This document shows, piece by piece, positions 35,001 to 48,398 of a DNA stretch of 64,000 bases. Each line of letters opens with the position of its first letter. Position 1 is the stretch's first letter. The position numbers and the translations under genes are program-made. Below the pieces are notes generated by a model. That model was given only the letters and a program-made list of their open reading frames with translations, did not search any database and was not told where the DNA came from. The DNA is taken from the NCBI GenBank assembly GCA_000727475.1, contig KL647291.1, forward strand, positions 4,032,992-4,096,991, read 5' to 3'. The stretch is from Sarcocystis neurona. Taxonomy: Eukaryota; Apicomplexa; Conoidasida; Eucoccidiorida; Sarcocystidae.

Positions 35001-36028
35001 CGGATGGTGCGGACTGCTGCCCTCTGCTCCTGTTGCTGCTCCCGCTGCTCCCCTTCCCGCGGGACTCTCTGCTGCTACTGGGGCCCCTGCGGCTCCTCTC
35101 TGCTGCTGTTTGCTGCTGCTGCTGCAGTCAGGCTGCCGCATGTCTTCCCGTCCCCCGTCTTGCCTGACATTACCAGGGTGCTGCTCGTGTTCGGGCTGCA
35201 ACTGCCCCTGCTGCCGTTACTTCCCTTTCGCCTGTTCTATTTATCCTTCTCTTTTCTCCTTTCCTGTCTTTCGTTGTCGCCTTTTTTCTCTTCGTTACCT
35301 TCTGTTTGTCTCTCTCTCTGTCGCTATTTGACTTTCCACCGTCCAGCAGCACCGCAGATGGGCGTAGGCCGTCCTTTTGCCGGGATGAATAACGGGAATT
35401 GTCACTACCGCTGAGATCGTGCGCATGCACGACGCGTGACGTCAACCTCCCCTCCTTCTGAGCAACGCGGCCTTTCTTCGTTTTCTGTGTGCGTCTTTCG
35501 TCTCTTTTTGTATGCGAGTACATGCACGTACTTTGGTTGGATTATGACGTGCATATGCAGACAACCACCCACACAGAGACAAAGACAGACACATAGCGTC
35601 TAGTCTCCCTATATGTGGGCTATTATTTGCACATCTATGTCTGTGGATTTCTGTGTATGTATCCATCTATCTACCAGTCTGCGTATACGTGTTTCCGTCG
35701 CTACTTGTTCGTACGTGTGGATGTAGATGCATATATAAATAGAGATGTATATACACATATGTACGTATCCATTTCTTCTACAAACGTATACGTAAGAATA
35801 TCTTTCTGTATACATATCTATCTATATATATATATATATATATAATTGCAAATCTGCTACAGGTGTAGACGTAAGAATCTCCCCCTATACACACGTATAT
35901 GTATTAGTACATTTCCACTACTGATGTATGCAAATGAGTGTCCTCTACCTACACATACATATATATATATATGCATTTATACCACTACACTTCTACAATA
36001 GGTGTATGTATAAGTTGGCGCCCCCTTT

Positions 36029-36064
<36 letters not shown>

Positions 36065-39000
36065 GCCACTACAGGTATGTACACACGAATTTTCTCTACG
36101 CACCAAGGACATTCTTGTGTATACGTTTATAGAAGAAATCCACATATATATGTGTCTGTCAGTACGCATGGGAACAACGCAAGAGACACGTACACTCCAC
36201 GGCGACGCGTCCCGGAGGGCGAAGGGTGAACGCAGAGGGGGCCTGCGGAACGGTTGGGGAGCTTCGGGTGTACGTACACTGCAGCCCGCCCGCATGTGTG
36301 TGTGTATGCGTGTCCGCACGGGTGTGTTGCTGCTCGTTTCCAGTTTCTCTCGTGACCCGCACGTCTGCGTGTCGCCGCCGCTTCGCTCGGAGGGTCTCTC
36401 TGCCTTCGCCTGCTGCCGCTTCTGCAGCATCGCGCGTAGCGGTCGCGCTTCTTTCTCTTGCTGCTGCGCACAGGTAGATGCGGTCTGGCCGGGGTGGGGC
36501 CATGCGTCGGAGAACCCGGCGCTGCCGAGGCGTCTGAAAGAGCTTGGGATTGTTTTCATCGGCCCCGACGCCCACGTGATGGCTGCGCTGGGCGACAAAA
36601 TTGCTGCGAATATTCTCGCGCAAACTGCTGGCGTGCCGTGCATTCCGTGGAGCGGCGACACGCTGCATGCACATTTAGACAAATCTGGCCAGATCCCTCC
36701 GGAGGTTCGATTTCTCTCTTCTTTACAACATCTCTTCTCTCCGTCCGATCGGTCGCTCTGCTCGCGTCGTCTCCCCCGTCTTCCCACGCGCTTTCCCTTC
36801 CCTTTCCGTTCACACATGTTGCTTCGAGGCAGGGGACGGGTCCGGGCCTCAGAACCGCGGTGCTGCTTTGCTGCTGCCCACGCGCTGTCTCTCTCCTTGC
36901 ATGCGGCACCCACACACGCGTCTCTCTCTCTCGGTTGGAGCTCTCTGACTTCCACAGCATTTCTGCAGCACTAAACAGAGGCCCGCGAACCCACGCCAGG
37001 GTGTCGTTACACTGCCCTTCATGTAGGAAACGCATGCCGCAGCTGGCAAAATAGCCACGTCTGTGCTTACGTAGTAGCAGACATGTATCTTGTGCCTCTC
37101 TTCCTCCACCAAGTTTGACGTGTGAGCGAAAACGAGGCGCTCCCCCTCTGCGTGGTCCACTTTCTCGCCGGGTGTCTCGGCGGCTTCCCGGCAGCAACCG
37201 CACGACTCTCCGACCCAGCGATAGCTGCTGCTCCGTCTCCGTGTAGACGCCTCTCGTCTCTCCTTTTCTTCTTCTTTTTCGCTTCCCTCTCTCTATCGCT
37301 CTCCGTCTTACATTCTTCTGCTGCATCTGTGGTGCCTCATGCTGCCTATACTGCCCCCACACGCCCGCTGCTGCTGCTGCTGCTGCTGTGTCCTCTACCT
37401 CACCACACACGCACTTTCTCCCTTTGCTGTACCTCATTTGGCCCCTCCCTTCTGCTGCCTTTGACTCTCTGACCGTCGCGCGGCTGTCTCTTCGTCTCCT
37501 TTTCGCTGATCTCCGCCTCCCCCGCCTCCTCCTCGTCCGTCTTCTCCCTTTTCTCCGACCCACCCCCGTCTCTGTCTCGCTTCGTCCCCCCGGACTTTCT
37601 CCGGCTCTGTGTCTGTGTCCGTCTCCCCCCCATCTCTTTCTCCTTTGCGTCTTCCTGTCGTCCCCTCTTCTACACGTTGTTCGCTGCCCTGTGCTTCTTC
37701 TCCCGCGTCCCGGTCCTTCCCGCTGCAGCTCTTCGCCCAGGCGACGGTGCGCAGCGTGGAAGCGTGCGAACAGCAGGCGGCGCGCATCGGCTACCCGCTG
37801 ATGATCAAGGCAAGCGAAGGCGGCGGCGGGAAGGGAATTCGTCGGGTGGACGGGCCTTCGTCGCTGCGGCGGGCGTTCGAGCAAGTGACGGCCGAAGTGC
37901 CGCAGTCTCCCGTTTTCATGATGCAGCTCTGCCGGCAGGCGAGACACATAGAAGTCCAAATCGTTGGCGACGAGGAAGGCGCAGCAGTGGCCCTCAGCGG
38001 CCGAGACTGTACGACTCAGCGTCGCTTCCAAAAAATTTTTGAAGAGGCTCCGCCTACTCTCGTCGTCCCTCCCGATACGATGAAGTCTGCGCCCACACAC
38101 ACGTTGCCACACGAGAGAAAACCGAGAAAGTTCACAGCCAGCGCGTGCTTTTCCCCTTGCTTCTCTTGTTGCTGCCGTTTCTTCTGCTTTTTTTCTCCGT
38201 GGCTGTAGGCCTTTCCTGTCGCACTTGCGTGTCTCTCTGTGGTCGCGAACGCCGGGAGAAGCCGTTGCTGCTGCCGAAAAAACAGACGGCCGTCGCTTTT
38301 CCCTCGCCTACTGTCCCGCGGGCGAGACGCCTCGGGCCTCTCGTATCGTCGCGCAGTGTTTCTATTTGATCCGCCCGCCCAAGCGCCCCACACACTCTTC
38401 CCCCGTCGTTCTACTCGTCTGACATGTGCAGCCCATCTTTTTCTGGCCTGCTGCTCGTACGCGCTGTCGTCTGTGCCTGCGCGGCCGCAGGAGAGGCCGT
38501 GTCTCACTGAAGCAGACTCTGTCAGCCGCTCTGTGTCGGCCGGCCAGCGCCGGTTGCCTGCATGCCGTTGCGCCTATCTCTCGCCTCACGAGACGACCAG
38601 CACCTGCCGTTGCACAGCTTTTAAGCTGCTGCGCATGCATTCGTTGGGCAGCAGTCAAGCACTGTGCCAAAGCACCGCACTTCCCCGGCGGTCTTCGCCT
38701 CTTGCGACGTTTTGTTCGTAGGAAGATAGTTTCCACCCTGGGGACACCCTTCCGCTCATTGCTGAACAGAGAGGAGATGTACAGGCATTAATAGGTGGAC
38801 GTATGTATCTATGGACACGTGTGCACACATACGTGTATGTATATGCATGTGTAGACTTCCTCTGTATGTGCCTATGTGTGTAGGGGGGGACTACTGTCGC
38901 ATGTGTAGATGTGTGTGCAGTGGTGTGGGTCTTGCTGATGTGCGTATATACATATGTATGATCACGTGCGTATATATATATATGTATATATATATATGTA

Positions 39001-42000
39001 TATGCATACACGCGTGTGTGTATACACGTACGCGTACGCATACAGAAGAGCGCGTTGGTCTGGATATGCATGCGTCCCTCATATTTCCAGTTTTTCTTCA
39101 CCCGTTGCGGCTCTCTTCTCTTTATCTGTTCCTTTTCATCCCGTCTTGTTTTCTCCTTTGCGGGCTCGTGTGCGCGGTGTCGTTCGTGGTGGCCACAGCT
39201 GTCGCCGCTGTTGGTGTGAAGCTGCTGCCACAAGGGCCGGACTGCGGCTTCTGCTGTTGTTACTGCTGTCAGTATGCCGCTGCCTGTCTTGCTACCGCGA
39301 GTGTCGCTGCTGCCGCTGCTACGTCGTCTTCTTTGATATCGCGCGTGGGCTGTGCTGGTGCTGCGGCTGCCGCTTGTGCTGCAGGGAGATGGAGCGTGCT
39401 GCCCAGCGGCTGACGAGATCTCTGGGATACGTTGGGGCGGGGACCGTCGAGTATTTGTTCAACCGTGAGAAGAACATCTTTTTCTTCCTCGAGTTGAACC
39501 CTCGCCTGCAAGTCGAGCACCCGGTCACCGAGGGCATAACGGGAGTCAATTTGCCGGCTGCGCAGCTGCAAGTGGCGATGGGAATCCCTCTCCGCAGCAT
39601 TGCCGATATCCGCCGACTTTTTGGAAAGGACCCCGAGGCCCGTCATCCGATCGATTTTCTACGAGAACCCTACAAACTCACTGGGAAACATGTCATCGCC
39701 GTAGGGACCCCATTTCTTGGAGAAAAATCGTGCTTTCCTTCCGCGCCTGCTGTAGCTGGTGTAACTGCTGTAGCCCCTGCTGCTTCGTCAGACACACACC
39801 GCTGTCTTCGAGAAACACAATGCCGCTGCGGCTGCTGCTGCTGCGGCTGCTGCTGTGGCTGCTAGTCCTCCTGCTGTGGCTGCTGCTGCTGCTGCGACTG
39901 CTGCTGCTGTGGCTGCTAGTCCTCCTGCTGTGACTGCTGCTGCTGCTGCTTTGGCAGCTGCCACGTGCATGCAGTCAGCTCTGGCAGCTGCCACCCCTGC
40001 TACCGCAGCACGCCCGGCGCGTCCTGTTTTCTGCAGCTGCAGTTGCTTGGACAGCAGAAGAAAAAAGCGTCCGCGTGATACTGCCGCTAACAGCACCTAA
40101 CGCGCATGCAGAGGGTGCATGTGGATGTCTCGCGAGTGCAGCCTCATAACACTTCTGCATGTGCACCAGGACGCTGCATGTATGTCTCGGTACATGCGTC
40201 GCTTTCTGTACATCCCTTTGCTTGTCTTCGGCTGTAGGGATGTGGACGTCCGTATATAGGACGGAGGAGGTGCGGCTGCGTCCATGTGTATCTGCAGAGA
40301 CGTACATGAAATCACGTCTCTGCAGACATATTGATGTGTATGCATGCATTCATGTATATGTTTGGGCGGGTCCGCATGCATGCTCTTATATTACGGACAT
40401 ACATGTCTATGTCGACGTCTACACACGCATGCTATTGAATTAGTGTACCTGCGTTTGCATATCTTTTTAGGCGTGCATGCGCGCGTGCATATTTTTGGGT
40501 GTGCTTGCGTGCCTACAATAGAGGTGTAGGTTTGCGTGCTGCATGCACCTTATACCAGGGTCTGCATAGATGTGCATGTGTACGTGTGTAGGCATGCTTG
40601 CATGCATGCGCGTCTTTATCCGCATGTCTCTTGCATATATGTATCAAGGGACGCACGCGTGTATTTCTTGCAGCAAAAGTGTTCTTCCCAGGACTGCTCA
40701 CAGAGGAAGGTGCTTCTCGCATTGCCGTGTGGAAGCGCAGCCACAAGCCCTCCAGCGGGTGAAGTGTGTGCCTTTCCATCGCTGTCTCGTCTCCCTCTGT
40801 CTCCCCGTCTCCGCGTTCTCCCGTGGCTGTCCGCCTGCGTGTCGAGCCTATGCGCGACGAGGGCCGCATGCGCTTCACCCGTCTCTGCGTATGGGCGTGG
40901 GTGGCCCCATCAGCTCTTTCTTGGTGTTGCCTGCACCGCGCCGTTTATCCTTTGGTCCATGCGTCGCAGCAGCAACTCCTCCTGCTGAAATGGCTGTGCT
41001 GCAGCAGCCGCAGCCGTGCGCGGGCGAGTGCCGTGCTGCGGTCGAGGCGGCTGCCTCGTCCTGGAGCGTCATAAGGGCGCGTCTCGGCTGCGACGCGTTG
41101 GTGTGTCTTCCGTACATAATGTATACTGTTTGAGGCATAGCACCACGACGCGCTGGTGTGTCGCCACGGCGCCGTGCCCCGGTCACACGTGTGTATCTTC
41201 TTCTCCTCTCTGCTGCTGCGGTATTCACTTGTCAGGCCCGAGTAACAGCGGAGAACCCGGACGAAGGGTTCAAGCCGACCAGCGGACGCCTTGACAGAGT
41301 AGACTTTCAATCGCTGGAGAATGTGTGGGGTTACTTTTCTGTGGGAGCCGGGGGAGGCGTGCATGAGTTTGCAGACTCGCAGTTTGGCCACATCTTTTCT
41401 TCCGGCAGCAGCAGGGAGGAAGCGAGGAAGCGGCTCGTCCTCGCGCTGCAGCGGCTTGACGTCCGAGGGAACGTCCGCACGCCGTTCGAGAGTCTTGTAC
41501 AGCTGCTGCAGACAGACGCTTTTGTTGCAAACCAAATAGACACCGGCTGGCTCGACACTCTTATTCAACAGAATTTCTTCTCCACACAACCCCGCGTCCC
41601 CCAACCGCTGCTCATTCTCGCCGCTACCCTCTACAGAGCCATACAGGCCCTCAAGGTATTCCCACGTAGTTGCCCATCTGCTGTCGTTGCTGCTGCCCAT
41701 CTGCTGTCGTTGCTGCTGCCCATCTGCTGTCGTTGCTGCTGCCCATNNNNNNNNNNNNNNNNNNNNNNNNNNNNNNNNNNNNNNNNNNNNNNNNNNNNNN
41801 NNNNNNNNNNNNNNNNNNNNNNNNNNNNNNNNNNNNNNNNNNNNNNNNNNNNNNNNNNNNNNNNNNNNNNNNNNNNNNNNNNNNNNNNNNNNNNNNNNNN
41901 NNNNNNNNNNNNNNNNNNNNNNNNNNNNNNNNNNNNNNNNNNNNNNNNNNNNNNNNNNNNNNNNNNNNNNNNNNNNNNNNNNNNNNNNNNNNNNNNNNNN

Positions 42001-45000
42001 NNNNNNNNNNNNNNNNNNNNNNNNNNNNNNNNNNNNNNNNNNNNNNNNNNNNNNNNNNNNNNNNNNNNNNNNNNNNNNNNNNNNNNNNNNNNNNNNNNNN
42101 NNNNNNNNNNNNNNNNNNNNNNNNNNNNNNNNNNNNNNNNNNNNNNNNNNNNNNNNNNNNNNNNNNNNNNNNNNNNNNNNNNNNNNNNNNNNNNNNNNNN
42201 NNNNNNNNNNNNNNNNNNNNNNNNNNNNNNNNNNNNNNNNNNNNNNNNNNNNNNNNNNNNNNNNNNNNNNNNNNNNNNNNNNNNNNNNNNNNNNNNNNTT
42301 GCTGCTGCCCATCTGCTGTCGTTGCTGCTGCCCATCTGCTGTCGTTGCTGCTGCCCACCTGCTGTCGTTGCTGCTGCCCACCTGCTGTCGTTGCTGCTGC
42401 CCACCTGCTGTCGTTGCTGCTGCCCATCTGCGTCGCTGCGGCTGCCTCCGTGTTGTCGCGGCTGCTGCCCTCCTGCTGTCGTCGCTGCTGCTGTCGTCCC
42501 TTGCTGCTGCTGCTGCTGTCGTCGCTGCGGCTGCCCCCCTGTTGCTGCCGTGGTTGCTGCTGGCGCTGCTGCTGCTGTCGCTGCTGCTGCTGGTGCAGTG
42601 GGTGGATGAGGTGTGTGCATGCGCGCTGGTGGTGGCTTGTGTATGGGGTGCTGGGATTTGCTGCGACAGGAGAGGGAGGAGCGGCTGCTGGAGTCGTTGA
42701 GGAGGGGACACAAATTTCTGCGAGAAGTGGGGAACATGAACAGGGTGCAGCAGGAAATCACGTTCGGCGACTACCGCTACACGTTCGACGTGCACCGGGT
42801 GGGGCCGCAGTCTTACCGCGTGCTACAGCAGCAGCGGCAGCAGCAGCAGAAAGCGAAGACGCCCCAGCAGCAGCACGCGGCGGAGGAGGCAGGGGAGCGC
42901 CGCGGGGACTTGGAGTGCGACGTGAGAAGTCAGGCGGATGGATCGTTCGTGCTGCTGCTGCCGGGGGGCCGCATGCATCGGTTCTTCGGGCGCGAGGAGC
43001 CCTTGGGGCTCCGGTTGACGGTCGATAGCGGGACGATGTTCCTGCCCAACGTCTTCGACCCATCAGAACTGCGCTGCGACGTCAGTGGAAAGCTCGTCCG
43101 CTATCTGGTTCCCCACGGGGCGCGGGTAGAGAAGCATCAGCCTTTTGCAGAAGTGGAAGCGATGAAGATGATCGTAGCCCTGTCTGCCAAGGAAGCAGGG
43201 GTCATTTCTCTCACCAAGAGCCCTGGCAGTCTGGTCAACAGCGGCGACCTCATTGCCACGCTCCAGCTCGAAGACCGCTCAAAAATAAAGAAAGTCGAAG
43301 ATTTCGAGGGAATTCTGCAGCTGGACGAAAAGAATCATTCGGTCCTTTTCCTCCCCAGCTCTCCTACTTCCTCCTCTTCCTCTGCGTCGTCGTCAGCTGT
43401 TGCTGCTCCTGCTGCGGGAGGTGGGGAGGAGGCCTGCGCCGCTGCTGCCGCCGACGCAACGCAGAGCCGGTCGTGGCGCCAGGAGGAGAACGGGAGCGCA
43501 GGAGTCGTGGGGACGTCTCCGGAGGAGAAGAAGCAGCAGCAGCCGCAGCAGGAGAAGGACTGGCCCCAACAGCAGCAGCAGCGGCCACAGCAGCAGCAGG
43601 GGCCGCAGCAGCAGGAGCAGCGGCAACAGCAGCAGGAGCAGCGGCAACAGCAGCAGGAGCAGCGGCAACAGCAGCAGGAGCAGCGGCAACAGCAGCAGGA
43701 GCAGCGGCAACAGCAGCAGGAGCAGCGGCAACAGCAGCAGGAGCAGCGGCAACAGCAGCAGGAGCAGCGGCAACAGCAGCAGGAGCAGCGGCAACAGCAG
43801 CAGGAGCAGCGGCAACAGCAGCAGCTGGAGGCCGTATTTTCGAGTGGACAGGCGCAGCAGGACCGGGAGCGTGCTGCAGCAGAGGAGACGGAAGCGGCGC
43901 GGGGACGACTGCGACTGCTGCTGCAGGGGTTCGACCAGGCAGCAGGACCGAACGTGGAGAAATGTCTGTCGCGCGTCCACTTGCAGCAGCAGAAGCAAGA
44001 AAGTCTTAATTTTCTAGTGGAGCTGCTGAATGACTTCGCGTCTACAGAAGGAAGCTTTCCTGATCCTGCTGCGCCCCCAGGGGCCCTTCCGTCTGACGGA
44101 GTAGCAGACCCTGCCGCAGCCCTCAAGAAAATGCTTGCCCACAGCATGCTCAAGCCCAGAATACACCTCGTCCAGCTCCTACTGGCGAAGTTGCAGGTAA
44201 CTTCATTTGTGGCATTTGGTCTTCCTCAAAAGTGCTGCATGCGTCTCTTCATATGTGTGTGTAGGTGTGCTGCATGCGTTTCTGTTGCTACACACATGCA
44301 TATATATATATGTATTTCTTTGTAGATATGTTCTACGCGGAGGAACGTAGTACACTCTTCCGTATACCTGGCGCAACAACTTAAGGAATGATGACTTCCA
44401 CGTGCTTCTAGATGTATCTCAAGGATTTATGTACGTACATATATATATATATGCCTCGCCAGTAGAGATAGTGTCTTTAGCTACCTATCTGTGTATCTCA
44501 TCTGTATGTACACATGCAATGTACACGCCAACTGTGTAGTGATACACACATATATGTATATATATTTCTCACTGACGTTATATGTCTATATGTCTCACGT
44601 ACTGATCTCTACAACGCGTCTCTCTCTCTGTATGTATGTACATACCTCCTTGACAAGTATATATATATATATATGTATGTGCATGTCTGGACATACCAGT
44701 CCTTGACGGTGATCTATATATTTGCCTTACCAACGTTGTCTGGTGTACTTTATCTGCTTATCTGTGTATCACAATACTATCTACACACACGTATACATCT
44801 CATGTTTGTAGTGATACCGACGGGGCAGGTACTACACACCCGCGCTTGCGTAGACGTTGTGTCTGTTTTCCGCTGCGTCTTCTTTTCCTATGGACTTTCA
44901 TGCTGAAACTTTTTCCACATTATATACGTCTGTCCTCGCGACCTGCTTTGCTGTAGCAGGTTTGTCCTGCTGGGAGGGACGTCATTCGTGTATGCAGGGA

Positions 45001-48000
45001 GGGACACTTTTTTTGCTGTTTATTCGGTTTATCTGTATATCTGTCTCTCCACCTATCCACCTACGTATCTATCTATCTCTCTAATGAATCTACCTATCTA
45101 TATATATATACATTTATCTGTCCATCATATCTACCTGCCTACTTCTATCTATATCTGACTGTCTCTCTATATGTAGATACACGTATATTTATATGTGTGG
45201 CACAGATCTATGTATCTATCTATGTATCTGTCTCTCTATATCTATCAATAATCCACATCTATCTATATCTGTCTGTGTCTCTCTATATAGATATATGTAT
45301 GTATATATATGGCACAGCTCTATGTATCTATGTGTGTGTCTGTGCGTCGCTATCTATCTATGTCTATCTACGTCTATATCTATCTATATCTATTTCTCTC
45401 TCTATGCATATGTGTGTATATGTATGGCGCAGCTCTATGTATCTGTCGATATGTATCTGTCTCTCTATATCTCTCTATCTGTATCCATCTGTATGAGTCT
45501 ATCTCTCCTATATATATATGTGTATGTGTATGTATGGCAGAGCTCTATATACGCAGCTGCACACGACTTTTTTTCTGTGTATTGTGTATCTGTACGTGTG
45601 TATGTGTAGAAGGTATACACTGCAGACGTGCACGTGGTGATTAACTTGTCTTCCAGACACGGCACGCGCAGAAATTGATCTCCGGCGGTTGGACACCAGC
45701 TCTCCGGAAGCGCGGTGTATGTACACCTGACGTGTAGAATTACTACGTGATCGGTGTACACACCGAGAGGCGCTCTTCGACGTGGATACACGCATGTGTA
45801 GACCTCTACGTAGGCAGCTGGTTATAGACACGACGGCGTCCACAACGTATGTATGAGGTTTGCGGGTCATCGATACTGTTGTGCCGGTATATATATGTAC
45901 ATATATTGGAGGGTCAACATGTAGCAGCGCGACTGTGCGAGCGCTTGCGAGGCTTCTACAGGCTCAGCCGTAGACGTCTGTGCATGCTGGCGTATGTCTC
46001 TCTATATATGGCGTACCGAGGGGCATACTACGTATATATACATATATATCTATAGTTGTGGTGGATATGGGTATGTGTAACGTGTGTGCGAGTGCTTGGT
46101 AGGCGTTCACAGATTCAGCCGTAGGTATCTGCCGATGCCGGCATGCGTCTCTCTGTGCGGCGTCCCGACGGGTGTAGCACCTGTACGTTCGTGTACATAT
46201 ATGTGGCGGATACGGGCATATATGGTGTGTGCACATATGTGTGTGATGTACGTGAATCTGTTACGGTACTGGCCTAAGTATCAGAAAATTGCTGTCTGGT
46301 GGCTGCGCTCTGACTGGTGACTCGTCTCCCGTGTATCTGCTGCTGAAGCTGCATCCCTGTGCTACGGCTGCCGTTGCTGTTGCCGCTGCTGCTCTTGCTG
46401 CTGGTGTTGCTCCTGCTGCTGTTGCTGCTGCTGCAGGCTTTTGCAGAGCTGCATCCCGATTGGAGACCCTCTTCGGCGGTTGAATTTGTTCTCGAGAAGC
46501 TGGCCGGTTTGAAGGGCAAGGCGTACTACAGCGTCTCGCTTGCTGCTGCTCGTGCGTTGCGTCTCTTCCGCATGCCGCTTCTCAGCAGCAGGCTGCAGAC
46601 TGTGAGACAGCAGCTGCTCGCCGAGCCGCTTCTTCTCAGTAGTGGAGCAGCACCCGCAAGGAGTTCAGCAGGCGCAGCAGGAGTGCCGACGGGGCCAGCA
46701 GCAGCAGCAGAAGGGGCAGGAGCAGATGTGTTGCACAAGTTGCTGTTGGACGAGGAAGACGAAGTCGTTGCGCGGGCGATGGAGGCTGTCGTCAGACGGT
46801 GCTACCGAGGGACGTTCACGCTGCACTCGGTCAAGAGAATCTTCGTCCCTGCAGCAGCAGCACCTGCCCCACAGCCCGCGACAGCAGCAGCTGCAGGTTT
46901 GCGACAGGAGCAGCAACAGCAGCAGCAGCAGGAGGGAAGGATGCCTGTGGTGCTGTGGGGGTTTGGTGCTGAGAAGGACTCTGGGACTAGCGCTGCAGAA
47001 CAGCAACACTCCGGGTTGATGGTGCGCGTGCGGAGTCTCGACGACCTCCTGCCTGTGTGGCCCGCGCTGCTGCAGCAGTTGCAGACTTTTCAGAAGCAGC
47101 AACAGAAGCAGCAGCACTGGAGTAGTGACAGCAGCACGAGCAGCAGCACCCTTCAACCACCACCTGCTGCTGTTGCTGCTCCCCCGACGCCTCGTAAGCT
47201 CAGCAACAGTTCCCAACGCCGCGTGTCGACGCCTGCGTCCGCTCTCCGTCTTTGTCGGTGTCTCCCTTTCTCTGTGCGAAGTCTCTCTGTCTTCTTCTCC
47301 GAAATTTTTTCTTTCTGTACACACATCTATATATGTACGTGTGTACTAGGCATGCGCGCAGCTATGGCTGCTGCTTCTACGTGGCTGGAGCAGTTATACA
47401 GGGTGCGGCTTTCCACGGACGCTGTGTGGAAATTCTTCTCGTGCGTGCGCCTCTCTTCGGGTGTGTGTAGATGAGTAGCAGCCGTCTCTTCTCTCAGTGT
47501 ATATCTTCTCCGCGTAGAAGTGAATTTGTAGTAGGTAGTAGGTATTAGGCCAGGCAAATGCGTGCTCATTAAGGACGCGCTGCACGCGGGTGTATGTCTC
47601 TACCGTTCAAAACGCTTCCACACCATTTAATAGCCAGTCCGTATATTTATACGCATGCACGGGTACACGTAGGCGTAGGGGAGTGGGCGTGGGGGAGGGC
47701 GTACTACTAATAGCACAGACACATATATTTATATATATGTATAGGAACCTGTATATCTATATGTATACCTAAAGGCACCACATTTGGTCGGGAACAGAAG
47801 ATTAATATGCGCTGGAACCGCTTTCTGACTCCTGAATGTCTAGACATATATGTGTATCTCTATCTTTCTATTGATGGTTGTATACGGACTTGTCCCTTCG
47901 TATACGTACATATATGCAAATATATGTGTATTATCATAAGGGTGTCCCTTTCCCTGTGTGTGGCCGGTTGAGGACCCTCTCTTTGTTTGAGTAGATGCGT

Positions 48001-48365
48001 GGTAGAAGTTGGAGCGCGGCAGTTATTCTCCGTTTCGCTGACCGCCGCTCGAAGACAGAAAAAGGCAGCAGCAGAAACATGCGTATCACCTCTTCTGTGC
48101 ATGCCCCATTGTTCACAGTATCTCCCGTTATATATATGTATATGCACACGTATCCATATATATATATATATATGCAGGCACAGACACCTATGTTCTCGGT
48201 CTTCCCCAGTACAAATATCTGTATGTATATATATACAAAGCTGCGCATTCATATACATATATATATACATAAACACAGACGCCCATGTTCCCAATCGTCG
48301 CCAGTATAAGTATACGTATATACATATATACATACAGGTACATATATTTATACATATACATACTC

Positions 48366-48398
<33 letters not shown>

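Noticed and set aside
37741..37743. Alternative exon 5 acceptor at 37738-37740
   Set aside because: It keeps phase but removes LFAQ, which restores the spacing seen in yeast and human ACC. It may still be used as a minor site.
41660..42610. CRISPR-like regular repeat
   Set aside because: The 23-bp units are contiguous with no spacers, and the setting is a eukaryotic intron.
43400..44017. Alternative plus-frame Ser-Gly-Asn repeat protein overlapping ACC exon 8
   Set aside because: Out of frame with the conserved biotin and central domains; a repeat by-product.
43335..44153. Minus-strand 272-codon frame rich in Cys-Cys-Arg-Cys
   Set aside because: It is the antisense of the ACC Gln repeat in exon 8. 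The plus strand is coding by homology.
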